From an uncultured Pseudomonadota bacterium (GTDB taxonomy: Bacteria > Pseudomonadota > Alphaproteobacteria > RF32 > CAG-239), in assembly GCA_902495305.1 (NCBI GenBank), contig CABUWG010000027.1, positions 1 through 24,359 of the forward strand: 24,359 bases of DNA, in the 5' to 3' direction. Both the position numbers and the translations under genes were made by a program. The notes under the pieces were generated by a model, which worked only from the letters and a program-made list of their open reading frames with translations, was not told the origin of the DNA and made no database searches. This document shows, one piece after another, positions 15,300-21,736 of the stretch. How positions within the stretch are numbered: the first letter of the stretch is position 1; each line of letters opens with the position of its first letter.

Positions 15300-16175
15300 T
15301 TATGCTGCAGCCAAAGCATAATTGACATGCAGCAGGCCATATTCATCTTGCAAAACGGCTTCAGGGCAATATTCGGCAACTTCCTGCGCAATCAGGCCGA
15401 TTTGCGGAATGTTTTCTCCGATATAGTTGAACAGGTATACGGTCAAGCCGTTATCCAAGCGCCCTACAGGATAAATATTTTCTTTTACTCTGACGTCTGA
15501 GAACATGGCCATTGCCGCCGCACTGCTCAAGAACTGGTTGCCGATACCATACTGGCCGGCAGAATTAGCGGCCTTATTCTGAGCAATACGGGAATCTGCA
15601 CCAAACTGGGTTTGATATTTTGCCAGAGCAACATCGTCACCGCTCATGGAACGCGACATCAGCTGCAGGATTTCATTTATCGGGTATTGTCGGGCGGCAT
15701 TTGAGAAATTTCCGGCGCTGATAGCATTTGACAGGCTGCTGCTAAAAGCCTGTTGCCCCTGCAGAACACTGTTATAAGATGCCTGATTCAGGGCTTCATT
15801 CTGCTGACGATACATGGAATTCATGGCATTTTGATAAGCCTCGCTGCCTACACTCAGGCCCTGATTCTGCAATCGGGTTTCCAGCTGACGCCGTTGCTCA
15901 TCAAACTGTGGCGTGAGTTTGCTGACATATGAATTGTATGTTGCATTTTCGGCCCTTTGTCGCGCAGCGTCCGAACCGTCAACGCTATAGACATAGTCCG
16001 GACGATTGTTTAAGGTCTGTGATAAATTGTACGCGCTTTGATTAAAGTTATTGAGCGTGTTATCAATCAAAGACGTGTCTTTTTTGTTCAGATAGTTAAG
16101 ATAATCTCGCTCAGAGGCGTACATTGACGTGCTGGCGCCGCCTCCTCCGAGCAGTTTTCCAATACTTTTACTCAT
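15300..16175 (-). CDS. Virion protein with C-terminal S74-type chaperone domain
   Basis: 291 residues. Residues ~15-215 are Gln/Asn/Ser/Ala-rich and helical (QRRQLETRLQNQGLSVGSEA, YRQQNEALNQASYNSVLQGQ), a pattern common in podovirus proteins encoded beside tail tube genes, possibly internal or ejected proteins. The C-terminus, FSDVRVKENIYPVGRLDNGL.. and IPQIGLIAQEVAEYCPEAV, is an intramolecular chaperone (Peptidase_S74, endosialidase-type) with the expected Ser226/Lys231 pair in S-D-x-x-x-K. It ends soon after VNYALAAA, near the minimal length of the domain. The first nine residues, MSKSIGKLL, are identical to those of the unrelated 270-residue protein at 18840-19652, with the upstream DNA also duplicated. 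The start follows CAGGAGAACATT-ATG. Confidence 0.85.
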   Translation of the reverse strand: MSKSIGKLLGGGGASTSMYASERDYLNYLNKKDTSLIDNTLNNFNQSAYNLSQTLNNRPDYVYSVDGSDAARQRAENATYNSYVSKLTPQFDEQRRQLETRLQNQGLSVGSEAYQNAMNSMYRQQNEALNQASYNSVLQGQQAFSSSLSNAISAGNFSNAARQYPINEILQLMSRSMSGDDVALAKYQTQFGADSRIAQNKAANSAGQYGIGNQFLSSAAAMAMFSDVRVKENIYPVGRLDNGLTVYLFNYIGENIPQIGLIAQEVAEYCPEAVLQDEYGLLHVNYALAAA

Positions 16176-16205
16176 AATGTTCTCCTGTTATTATATAAAG
16201 TTAAT
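16149..16205. repeat. Direct repeat, copy 1 (start region of the S74 protein gene)
   Basis: 57 nt identical except one base to 19626-19682. It contains the first nine codons, the ribosome binding site and an AT-rich block with TATAAT of both genes. Similarity resumes after an 8-nt gap and covers the TGCCGG palindrome and the first arm of the terminator (to ~16245 and ~19721). Confidence 0.92.
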
Positions 16206-16229
16206 GTTAAGGTGCCGGATTTCCGGCAT

Positions 16230-16260
16230 AAAAAAAAGAGGAAGGCTCTCGCCCTCCTCT
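16230..16260 (-). terminator. Terminator after the membrane-gene pair
   Basis: AGAGGAAGGC (16238-16247) pairs with GCCCTCCTCT (16251-16260), one mismatch, loop of about 3-4 nt; the minus strand continues as TTTTTTTT. It is followed by a small TGCCGG..CCGGCA palindrome (16213-16228). The same two-part unit recurs at 19690-19734 and in diverged form at 16900-16975. Confidence 0.85.
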
Positions 16261-16284
16261 CAGGAAGATGATGTATTTACTTCG

Positions 16285-16581
16285 TTATTTTATTTCTTTA
16301 TCGTTAAAAACGGCAAGCGGTTTTAAGATTAAGGTCAGTGGGACAACAAACAGAAACGCTGTTTCTATGCTATACGGCATCAGCAGAAAACGGGGATCAT
16401 ATATATAAACGATTAAAAACGGCGCCGTTAAAATTGTCAGCGTTTTGTACAGCTTGGCTGAATCTGAAATGAAATATTGAAAAATCCGTTGCAGCATAAA
16501 TATCAACAAACTTGCTTCAAACAAAAATCTAAGCAACAAGCCAAAACTCCAATAACTTGCAATTTCCTTAATTATCTGCAT
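16285..16581 (-). CDS. Small membrane protein, family A copy 2
   Basis: 98 residues with about three hydrophobic segments. It is a paralogue of the 92-residue protein at 17520-17798: both contain (L/T)LT(V/I)LTAPF..VYIY(E/D)P in the middle and end in the identical motif FNDKEIK. I take the ATG at 16581 because AGAGGG lies 6 nt upstream and the length then matches the paralogue; longer in-frame starts run into the preceding gene. It overlaps the upstream gene by 14 bases. Family not recognised. Probably an inner-membrane protein working with the upstream family B protein. Confidence 0.75.
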   Translation of the reverse strand: MQIIKEIASYWSFGLLLRFLFEASLLIFMLQRIFQYFISDSAKLYKTLTILTAPFLIVYIYDPRFLLMPYSIETAFLFVVPLTLILKPLAVFNDKEIK

Positions 16582-16822
16582 TTTCATCCCTCTTTTTATT
16601 TGCCGTAAAACGAAACAAACTCGGCACTGCAGCACCAAGTATACCTTGCAAGAAACCCGTGAAAAACTCCGAATACATCCAACCTCCGACTATACCACAG
16701 GTCAGGAAAGAAAAAATATTTGCCCAGACTTCCGGATTTTTTAATTTATACCGTTTAAAAATGTTCCGAAATATATGTATAAAAAGTAATACCCAGACTA
16801 TCCAGTGAATAATTGATGGCAT
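16568..16822 (-). CDS. Small membrane protein, family B copy 2
   Basis: 84 residues with 2-3 hydrophobic segments. It is a paralogue of 17791-18057: both begin MP(S/V)(I/V)I(H/Q)W, share a Lys-rich loop followed by EVW(A/V)NI(F/L)S(F/L)L, then GI(V/F)GGW, and end in a charged cytoplasmic tail. It is the first gene of a two-gene unit with its own consensus-like promoter (16848-16875). Ribosome binding site AGAGGGGAAA-ATG. Function unknown. Confidence 0.78.
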   Translation of the reverse strand: MPSIIHWIVWVLLFIHIFRNIFKRYKLKNPEVWANIFSFLTCGIVGGWMYSEFFTGFLQGILGAAVPSLFRFTANKKRDENADN

Positions 16823-16847
16823 TTTCCCCTCTTTTTATTTTGTGATT

Positions 16848-16875
16848 ATTATATTAGTCTGATAAAACAAGTCAA
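16848..16875 (-). promoter_or_regulatory. Sigma70-type promoter of the B/A membrane pair
   Basis: Minus strand TTGACT (16875-16870), a 16-bp spacer and a perfect TATAAT (16853-16848), ~25 bases before the start at 16822. An independent host-type promoter inside a structural gene block is a known hallmark of phage moron cassettes. Confidence 0.7.
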
Positions 16876-16899
16876 TAAAATAAAACTATTTATTTAAGG

Positions 16900-16927
16900 T
16901 GCCGGTTTGAGAACTGACAAACCGGCA
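16900..16927. repeat. TGCCGG hairpin, diverged copy of the punctuation unit
   Basis: TGCCGGTTTG (16900-16909) pairs perfectly with CAAACCGGCA (16918-16927), loop AGAACTGA. Its position after an AGAGGA..TCCTCT terminator (16947-16975) mirrors the units at 16213-16260 and 19690-19734. Confidence 0.75.
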
Positions 16928-16946
16928 CTTTCTTCATTTTCGGTAT

Positions 16947-16975
16947 AAAAGAGGAGAAACTTTTACCTTTCCTCT
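16947..16975 (-). terminator. Terminator with no gene directly upstream
   Basis: AGAGGA / TCCTCT stem (outer arms 16970-16975 and 16950-16955 on the plus strand) with a purine/pyrimidine-rich inner part; the minus strand continues as TTTTAT. A promoter-like site lies only ~40 bases upstream, so the unit encodes at most a ~60-nt RNA. Confidence 0.6.
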
Positions 16976-17015
16976 ATGAAATCAGACATTTGCATTTAAT
17001 TAAACTTTTGCCGTT

Positions 17016-17043
17016 ATTATATTAGAATAGTAGATTTTAGCAA
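17016..17043 (-). promoter_or_regulatory. Promoter-like site facing an empty unit
   Basis: Minus strand TTGCTA (17043-17038), a 16-bp spacer and TATAAT (17021-17016), in the same CTAATATAATAA context as the promoter at 16848-16875. It points to the terminator at 16947-16975, with no real gene between; only a 10-codon MQMSDFIEER frame is present. Confidence 0.5.
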
Positions 17044-17061
17044 GTTAATTTGAGGATAAAA

Positions 17062-17511
17062 ATGAACAAGAATATCTTGCGTATTTTAGCGGTGTTACTT
17101 CTTCTTAATTGTTGTAACATGCAAGAAGAGGACAGAATTTCAAGTTACGGCGAAAAGCAAGCTGCTCAGATTAGTTCTCAATGTTGGGAAAAAGCTTTTA
17201 AAAACAATCCAACATCCACGACCGGTAATATTTCGGCCGGGATAAAGGCAAATGAATGTATGGATCAACAGATATACCAGCTTCTTGATTCCGAATTTAC
17301 TCAGGAAACGCAAGCCGCCATGACGGCAAGATATAACGCAATTCGTCAGCAGATTCTTGATTTTTATTGGGATTTAAGAAATGACAACAAATATTGTATT
17401 CCGTCTTGTGGCACAATGCAACAAATATTTAATCGCGGTGATTGGTTCAAATTTCAAGAAAAAATATTAGGCGCCTTGCTTGATTTACAAAAGAACCAAG
17501 ATGCGTTCTAG
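17062..17511 (+). CDS. Putative cargo lipoprotein, LprI-like (tentative)
   Basis: 149 residues, and the only plus-strand gene in the phage block. The signal peptide MNKNILRILAVLLLLNC ends in a lipobox LLNC (C17), so it should be a membrane-anchored lipoprotein. The mature part has spaced cysteines (C41, C66, C112, C116), including ANECMDQQIYQLLDSEF and NDNKYCIPSCG, loosely like DUF1311/LprI lysozyme-inhibitor proteins; this assignment is weak. The start is the ATG after GAGGATAAAA; an in-frame TTG at 17050 is less likely. It converges with the family A copy 1 gene, 8 bases apart. Phage lipoproteins made in the lysogen often block receptors or protect against competing phages; here that is inference. 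Confidence 0.78.
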   Translation: MNKNILRILAVLLLLNCCNMQEEDRISSYGEKQAAQISSQCWEKAFKNNPTSTTGNISAGIKANECMDQQIYQLLDSEFTQETQAAMTARYNAIRQQILDFYWDLRNDNKYCIPSCGTMQQIFNRGDWFKFQEKILGALLDLQKNQDAF

Positions 17512-17519
17512 ATAAGAAA

Positions 17520-17798
17520 TTACTTTATCTCTTTATCGTTAAAAATCGTTACTTTTCCGACCAACAACGTTATGACAAAAAAGACTCCGAACATTGTTTC
17601 CAAGCCGTTCGAAACGTTTTGTAATTCCGGTTCATAAATATACACGGTAACAAACGGCGCGGTCAGAACAGTCAGCAATTTGTACTTTATGACACCGGCA
17701 GAAAGATAATACTCAAAAACAGTTTGTAACATTATGGAGATAAAGACAACAGCACAAAAGAAATATAATATATTTACATTCGACAACAATTCATTCAT
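17520..17798 (-). CDS. Small membrane protein, family A copy 1
   Basis: 92 residues, about three hydrophobic segments. It shares KLLTVLTAPFVTVYIYEP and the C-terminal FNDKEIK with the protein at 16285-16581. It overlaps the preceding family B gene by 8 bases, so the two are translationally coupled, as in the second copy of the pair. Last gene of the group; converges on the lipoprotein gene. Function unknown. Confidence 0.78.
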   Translation of the reverse strand: MNELLSNVNILYFFCAVVFISIMLQTVFEYYLSAGVIKYKLLTVLTAPFVTVYIYEPELQNVSNGLETMFGVFFVITLLVGKVTIFNDKEIK

Positions 17799-18057
17799 CT
17801 TTGCTTTCTCCTTGTTCTTTTCCGGCAGACATCATTTTTGCAAACATAAACAATTGCGGCAATGCGGCATAAACGACAGCACTCAGAAAACCTATCCCAA
17901 TATCATTATTCTGCCAACCACCGAAAATTCCCAGACTTAATAAAGAAAGAATATTCACCCAGACTTCAAAATTCTTGCACTTTAGCAACGTTGCAATAAC
18001 GCTGTATATTTTCGTCAGAATTACAACAGCAAGCGCCCATTGGATTACTACCGGCAT
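17791..18057 (-). CDS. Small membrane protein, family B copy 1
   Basis: 88 residues (MPVVIQWALAVVILTKIYSV...), a paralogue of 16568-16822 through the EVWVNILSLLSLGIFGGW region. The charged tail is GKEQGESKDE. I choose the ATG at 18057: it shares its A with the TAA stop of the previous gene (TAATG), it lies 4 nt after GAGGCGGATA, and its N-terminus then matches the paralogue. A longer frame to 18252 is Cys-rich, overlaps the upstream gene and is unlikely. Confidence 0.78.
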   Translation of the reverse strand: MPVVIQWALAVVILTKIYSVIATLLKCKNFEVWVNILSLLSLGIFGGWQNNDIGIGFLSAVVYAALPQLFMFAKMMSAGKEQGESKDE

Positions 18058-18407
18058 TATCCGCCTCTGTTCAATTTTCGCCGATAAAATATGTTTTTTA
18101 TATCTGTTCTGACATAAATTATGCGGCAAACTTGCTGGACAATTACGGCAACTGACATGAGCATCATACTGAAGCGGACATAATGTATTGCCCACATAAC
18201 AAACCCTACAGTTGTCACTGTGCATAAAGACAAAATCCCCCACCATATCCAAGCAGGGAGATTAAAGTGCTTGAAGATGAGCAGAAAAGGTCTAAAAAAT
18301 AAAGATGACAAAAAATAACAAATTCCGAAAAGAATAAGATATACGATAATCAACGCTCCCATTTGCATATAAAGATTTTCTGAAAGCTGCATAATAATCT
18401 CTTTCAT
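18057..18407 (-). CDS. Small membrane protein, family C copy 2
   Basis: 116 residues with three to four hydrophobic segments and a basic C-terminus (KNIFYRRKLNRGG). It resembles the preceding 114-residue protein: both have an SS..FFR(P/K).(L/I)(L/F)..F block, then (W)WW..LS..(T/V)(I/T)T..GF, then (V/T)RF, and an aromatic Q..(I/V)..I.Y.R end. The start ATG follows GTGAGGTCGC. It shares 1 base with the next gene. No recognised family. Confidence 0.72.
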   Translation of the reverse strand: MKEIIMQLSENLYMQMGALIIVYLILFGICYFLSSLFFRPFLLIFKHFNLPAWIWWGILSLCTVTTVGFVMWAIHYVRFSMMLMSVAVIVQQVCRIIYVRTDIKNIFYRRKLNRGG

Positions 18408-18413
18408 GCGACC

Positions 18414-18758
18414 TCACTTTTTGTCATTCAGGTTTGCCATATATTCTTGCAAATTCGAGTTTTTGTAACGAATATAATAGTATTGAATAACTATTGCCAT
18501 AAATTGTAACCAGAAAATTCCTTTTACATAGTCAACTTCAAATCTGGTAAGACCATAGGCTGCGCCACAAAATCCGATATATGTAATGACATGGCTTAGC
18601 AAAAAGAAAAACCACCAACTGTATTTTGTTTGTAAAATATCGGTACACTTAAAAATTTTGCGAAAAAAATTCATGTAAACAGAACTTATCAGAAAGAATC
18701 CTAAATATAGCGTAAACAAACCTACTAATTCCAGTAAAAGAATCCCTAATACACTCAT
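18414..18758 (-). CDS. Small membrane protein, family C copy 1
   Basis: 114 residues, four hydrophobic segments, with the motif SSVYMNFFRKIFK, then YSWWFFFLLSHVITYIGFCG and TRF. Weak similarity to the next gene suggests an old tandem duplication. Start after GAGGAAATGAC-ATG. It lies only 20 bases after a 13-bp terminator hairpin, so expression probably needs read-through from the 270-residue gene or a promoter I cannot see. Function unknown. Confidence 0.72.
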   Translation of the reverse strand: MSVLGILLLELVGLFTLYLGFFLISSVYMNFFRKIFKCTDILQTKYSWWFFFLLSHVITYIGFCGAAYGLTRFEVDYVKGIFWLQFMAIVIQYYYIRYKNSNLQEYMANLNDKK

Positions 18759-18777
18759 GTCATTTCCTCATAAAATC

Positions 18778-18814
18778 AAACAGAAATCTCCCGTATTAGG
18801 AGAGATTTCTGTTT
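18778..18814 (-). terminator. Terminator/attenuator between the 270-residue gene and the membrane genes
   Basis: A perfect 13-bp stem (18778-18790 with 18802-18814; core CAGAAATCTC/GAGATTTCTG) with an 11-nt loop. The minus strand continues TTTGATTTT. It separates the 270-residue gene from the four membrane genes. Confidence 0.8.
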
Positions 18815-18839
18815 ATATTACATTAAATTAATTAAATAT

Positions 18840-19652
18840 TCAATCTGTTAATTTATATATTTTTTCCAAAGCAAACATCCCCCAATCTTGATTGGCTATA
18901 ACTTCTGCGATATCTGAGGAATTTGCTAAGTTTTCTTGTTCCTCCAGACGTCTCTCCAAATAGTTTCTTTGTTGATAATTACCTCCAAGTTTATTATTAA
19001 TAAATTTGTATCCTCCCATAGTCGCCCGATCAATACCTCGCTCTAACATTAAAGGATAAGCCTCTATTGTTCCCGTCCCCAGATATCCAAGAAAATTCAC
19101 GGAACGATTTATTTTATCTACTAAATTATCTTGATATGGTGCTTGAGGGCGTGAGGTATATTCTTCTTTTTTCGGGAAACATTGTGTTTTGCTGAAACTA
19201 TCTATCTTTTTTTGTACTTCTTGAATATACATTTCCGGATGTCTTAATTTTGAACTTTGCATCAAACGATTATCTCCATGATAAAAATCGTAAATTGTCT
19301 GACCAATTTTTTGATTATCATTTCCATACCCGTCTTTATACGGATCATAAAAAACTATATTTGCCGCTCCATTTACAAACCCATCAATAAAATCTCCTGC
19401 CGCCCAAATTCCTCTTGCTATTGCATCACGCTCAGAGGGCTGGTATAATTGTACTGAAGAAGGATTAAAAGAAGATTCCATCGAGGCATTTTCAAAATTC
19501 TCCGACTTATCTTGGACATATTCCGGAAACCATTCCGGATGTCTCCGTTTGGTTCTTCCTAATATGTCTTCTTTCCTATGTCGGTTTATTTCAGCATTTG
19601 ACGGCATTGGCTCATATTCACCTCTGAGCAGTTTTCCAATACTTTTACTCAT
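18840..19652 (-). CDS. Unrecognised 270-residue protein with a virion-protein N-terminus
   Basis: Begins MSKSIGKLLRG; the first nine residues, ribosome binding site and upstream DNA are those of the S74 virion protein (15300-16175), but the rest is unrelated. Residues ~30-52 (KRRHPEWFPEYVQDKSENF) and ~137-155 (KLRHPEMYIQEVQKKIDSF) are a diverged internal repeat RHPE(W/M)(F/Y)..xVQxK..xF. Residues ~79-103 contain a Gly/Ala-rich, mildly hydrophobic stretch (IARGIWAAGDFIDGFVNGAA). The rest is soluble and charged. No catalytic motif recognised. The common start may target it to the virion or ejection path, or may only reflect recombination at a shared start site. It precedes four membrane-protein genes. 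AT-richer than the neighbouring tail genes, which suggests separate acquisition. Confidence 0.8.
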   Translation of the reverse strand: MSKSIGKLLRGEYEPMPSNAEINRHRKEDILGRTKRRHPEWFPEYVQDKSENFENASMESSFNPSSVQLYQPSERDAIARGIWAAGDFIDGFVNGAANIVFYDPYKDGYGNDNQKIGQTIYDFYHGDNRLMQSSKLRHPEMYIQEVQKKIDSFSKTQCFPKKEEYTSRPQAPYQDNLVDKINRSVNFLGYLGTGTIEAYPLMLERGIDRATMGGYKFINNKLGGNYQQRNYLERRLEEQENLANSSDIAEVIANQDWGMFALEKIYKLTD

Positions 19653-19682
19653 AATTTTCTCCTGTTATTATATAAAGTTAAT
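19626..19682. repeat. Direct repeat, copy 2 (start region of the 270-residue gene)
   Basis: Matches 16149-16205 with one mismatch (position 19656) at a constant offset of 3477. Together the copies bracket the cargo block and would allow its loss or exchange by homologous recombination. Confidence 0.92.
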
Positions 19683-19706
19683 CTCATGGCGCCGGATTTC
19701 CGGCAT

Positions 19707-19734
19707 AAAAAAGAGGAAGGCGAGTGCCTTCCTC
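19707..19734 (-). terminator. Terminator after the GNAT gene
   Basis: GAGGAAGGC (19713-19721) pairs perfectly with GCCTTCCTC (19726-19734), loop GAGT, followed on the minus strand by TTTTTT and a GCCGG..CCGGC palindrome (19690-19706). Confidence 0.87.
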
Positions 19735-19749
19735 CTGTTTATGATGCTG

Positions 19750-20169
19750 TTACAAATAACGGCATTCGTCTTTCAGCATTCCAAAAATAATAATATCCGC
19801 ACCGTCTTCCCGATAAGCCCGAAGCCGCCCTTCTTCCTTAAAACCAAGTTTTGTCACAAAGTTTAGGCAAGGGGCATTGCCTGCATTGACCATCAGGCTT
19901 ATTCTTTTACAGCGGAACTTATTAAAAGCCACATCAAAGATATAATGCAGGACATGTCTGGTGCACCAGCGTTTGTCGGTGCTGAAAATTGTCCACCAGA
20001 CATCGGTATCCAGACGGTAATCGTGATAAATCAGTCCTCCGATTAATTTTCCGTCACGGACAAAGCCGCAGGTATAATTTTCGCCGCACCATTTTTTGCC
20101 TTCTTTCAAGCCCATGCAGACCCAATCTTTGATGACGCCGTTGCAGTCAGGGATGATTTCTGTTTCCAT
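19750..20169 (-). CDS. GNAT-family acetyltransferase-like protein of the tail module
   Basis: 139 residues. The GNAT fold is suggested by the order of elements: a middle strand VWWTIFSTDKRW, a helix after a motif-A-like turn (RWCTRHVLHYIFDVAF, ~67-82), then SLMVNAGNAPCLNFVTKLGF and EEGRLRAYRED, the motif-B signature (N..A...Y/F...GF). The acetyl-CoA loop is altered (RWCTRH rather than Q/RxxGxG/A), so activity is uncertain. Start at the METEII ATG because GGGGAGGAAACA precedes it; the longer frame overlaps the previous gene. GNAT-like genes directly after tail tube genes are known in podoviruses, so a structural or internal virion role is possible. Confidence 0.83.
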   Translation of the reverse strand: METEIIPDCNGVIKDWVCMGLKEGKKWCGENYTCGFVRDGKLIGGLIYHDYRLDTDVWWTIFSTDKRWCTRHVLHYIFDVAFNKFRCKRISLMVNAGNAPCLNFVTKLGFKEEGRLRAYREDGADIIIFGMLKDECRYL

Positions 20170-20182
20170 TGTTTCCTCCCCG

Positions 20183-21736
20183 TCAGAGAATGCCGCTGCC
20201 GGCTTCATAGCGGAATCCGGTATCGTACCACTCAATCAGGTTTCCTCTGGTTTTGGTCTGAAACACCAGACTGACCTTAAAACCGGTGGCCGAACACCCA
20301 ATCCACTGGCTGCGGATTTTGCCTTTCAGCGTTGCCCATTTGGTTCCTATCGGATTGTCCAGACTGCTCCAGCCTGCGCTGTTCCACTTGGTCATGCCGG
20401 AAGAACCGATATTCTCGGCATAAGCCTTGTCTTTATCATCAAAATCCACATTGGCATACACGACCAACGCATATTTGGTGCTTGACTTGGTTCGCGGATT
20501 TATCATTTGAATCTTTTTCAAATTTCCGTTGCCGAGATTGGAATAAGCCTGAGCAATCTTGCCGCAGATATGCACTTTATTGTCCGAGTAGCCTTCATCA
20601 AACAGGTAAACCCCGTCTTCCGCACCAAAATACAGGCGCCCCTGAAACAAGCCCCAGCACAAAGCGCGAATATTTGTAAAACGGCACCAAGCTCCGGTAT
20701 TGGTATTGATGACATGCTGTTCAAACTGCTGGTTGACCGGAACGTTAAACAAAGCATAGCCGCCGCGGCCATAAATAATGCCCTGCCAGCCTTCTTTGTT
20801 TTTGTTGTTTCTGGTTCTGTCCAGCACCAAGCCGCGGATTTTGTCTGAAAAGGCAATCTGGGACGAATTGGCCTGTTCCAGCGGCAAAGCCTTTGACAAC
20901 GGGATATAGCCGTCTTCCGAGATAATGACGACATCGCCCTGATAGGGCAAAATACAGCGGTAACCAATCGGGCGGCTCATCCGAAATACGCCTTTAAGCT
21001 CCCAATCTCCGGCATCGCCCGGATCGGACCCGCTATATACGGCAGCCTCGCCTTCAGAAGTGAGAAATACCGTCAGATCGTCAATTCCCTGTCCGCCGTC
21101 CTGCGTCCAAGAGGCAACGGCCATCAGTTCACCGCCGTCACGAAAGATTGTGGAGAGGTCAAACTTTATCAAAGTGCCCTGCACTTCGCCCACTCCCTCG
21201 GAATACCAGACGTTCAGCGAACCTTTTTCAACAAAGAAAAGGCGTTGATGTGACGCGCAGACATTAATCAGACGCTGCGGCAACAGGTTTGTGCCCGTAA
21301 ATTCGGCCTCTTCAAAATGTTCATCGCCATTATCGTCCACATAAAAAGCCTGAGGCTTGTCATAGCCGTTTACCAGCAGCAGCCGGTTTTTAAACTGGCA
21401 ATACTGCCAACGCCCCTCGCCAAAATCTTTTTCATAATCCTTTATGGAAGCTTTAGAAGAAATATTATAGACCGTTGATCCGGCAAAAGCCAAAAAACGA
21501 TTTTCATCCGGCAGCTTATATTCTGCCAAAGTCCGGACTTTTCCCTCCAGTTCCGCATATCGGACATAGCCGCGGCGCAAGGCGACTTTGGTATCTTGCG
21601 GAAGGTAATTGTCCATTACAATCGCATCGGTTTCATTCATCAGATCCAGACTGTCGCGGACGTTTAAGCCGCCAATCGGGCTGGGCAGCGTGTAATTGAC
21701 CGATTTGGCGCTGCGGTTAGCTGTTCTTTGCTGCAT
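20183..21736 (-). CDS. Tail hub / DNA-stabilisation protein (P22 gp10- or T7 gp12-like)
   Basis: 517 residues. The start SPIGGLNVRDSLDLMNETDA.. and LPQDTKVALRRGYVRYA is the common opening of podovirus proteins annotated as packaged-DNA stabilisation or tail tubular protein B. Repeated beta-strand units follow (FLAFAGSTVYNIS, RLLLVNGYDKPQAFYVDD, RLFFVEKGSLNVWYSE, DLTVFLTSEGEAAVYSG, RLYFGAEDGVYLFD), consistent with a beta-propeller-like hub. It overlaps the adaptor gene by 20 bases and ends 13 bases before the GNAT gene. It would plug the tail below the adaptor and hold DNA in the head. Confidence 0.82.
   Translation of the reverse strand: MQQRTANRSAKSVNYTLPSPIGGLNVRDSLDLMNETDAIVMDNYLPQDTKVALRRGYVRYAELEGKVRTLAEYKLPDENRFLAFAGSTVYNISSKASIKDYEKDFGEGRWQYCQFKNRLLLVNGYDKPQAFYVDDNGDEHFEEAEFTGTNLLPQRLINVCASHQRLFFVEKGSLNVWYSEGVGEVQGTLIKFDLSTIFRDGGELMAVASWTQDGGQGIDDLTVFLTSEGEAAVYSGSDPGDAGDWELKGVFRMSRPIGYRCILPYQGDVVIISEDGYIPLSKALPLEQANSSQIAFSDKIRGLVLDRTRNNKNKEGWQGIIYGRGGYALFNVPVNQQFEQHVINTNTGAWCRFTNIRALCWGLFQGRLYFGAEDGVYLFDEGYSDNKVHICGKIAQAYSNLGNGNLKKIQMINPRTKSSTKYALVVYANVDFDDKDKAYAENIGSSGMTKWNSAGWSSLDNPIGTKWATLKGKIRSQWIGCSATGFKVSLVFQTKTRGNLIEWYDTGFRYEAGSGIL

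Noticed and set aside
17791..18252. Extended start at 18252 for the family B gene
   Set aside because: The extension lies inside the upstream gene, has no ribosome binding site and is not shared with the paralogue, whose start matches 18057.
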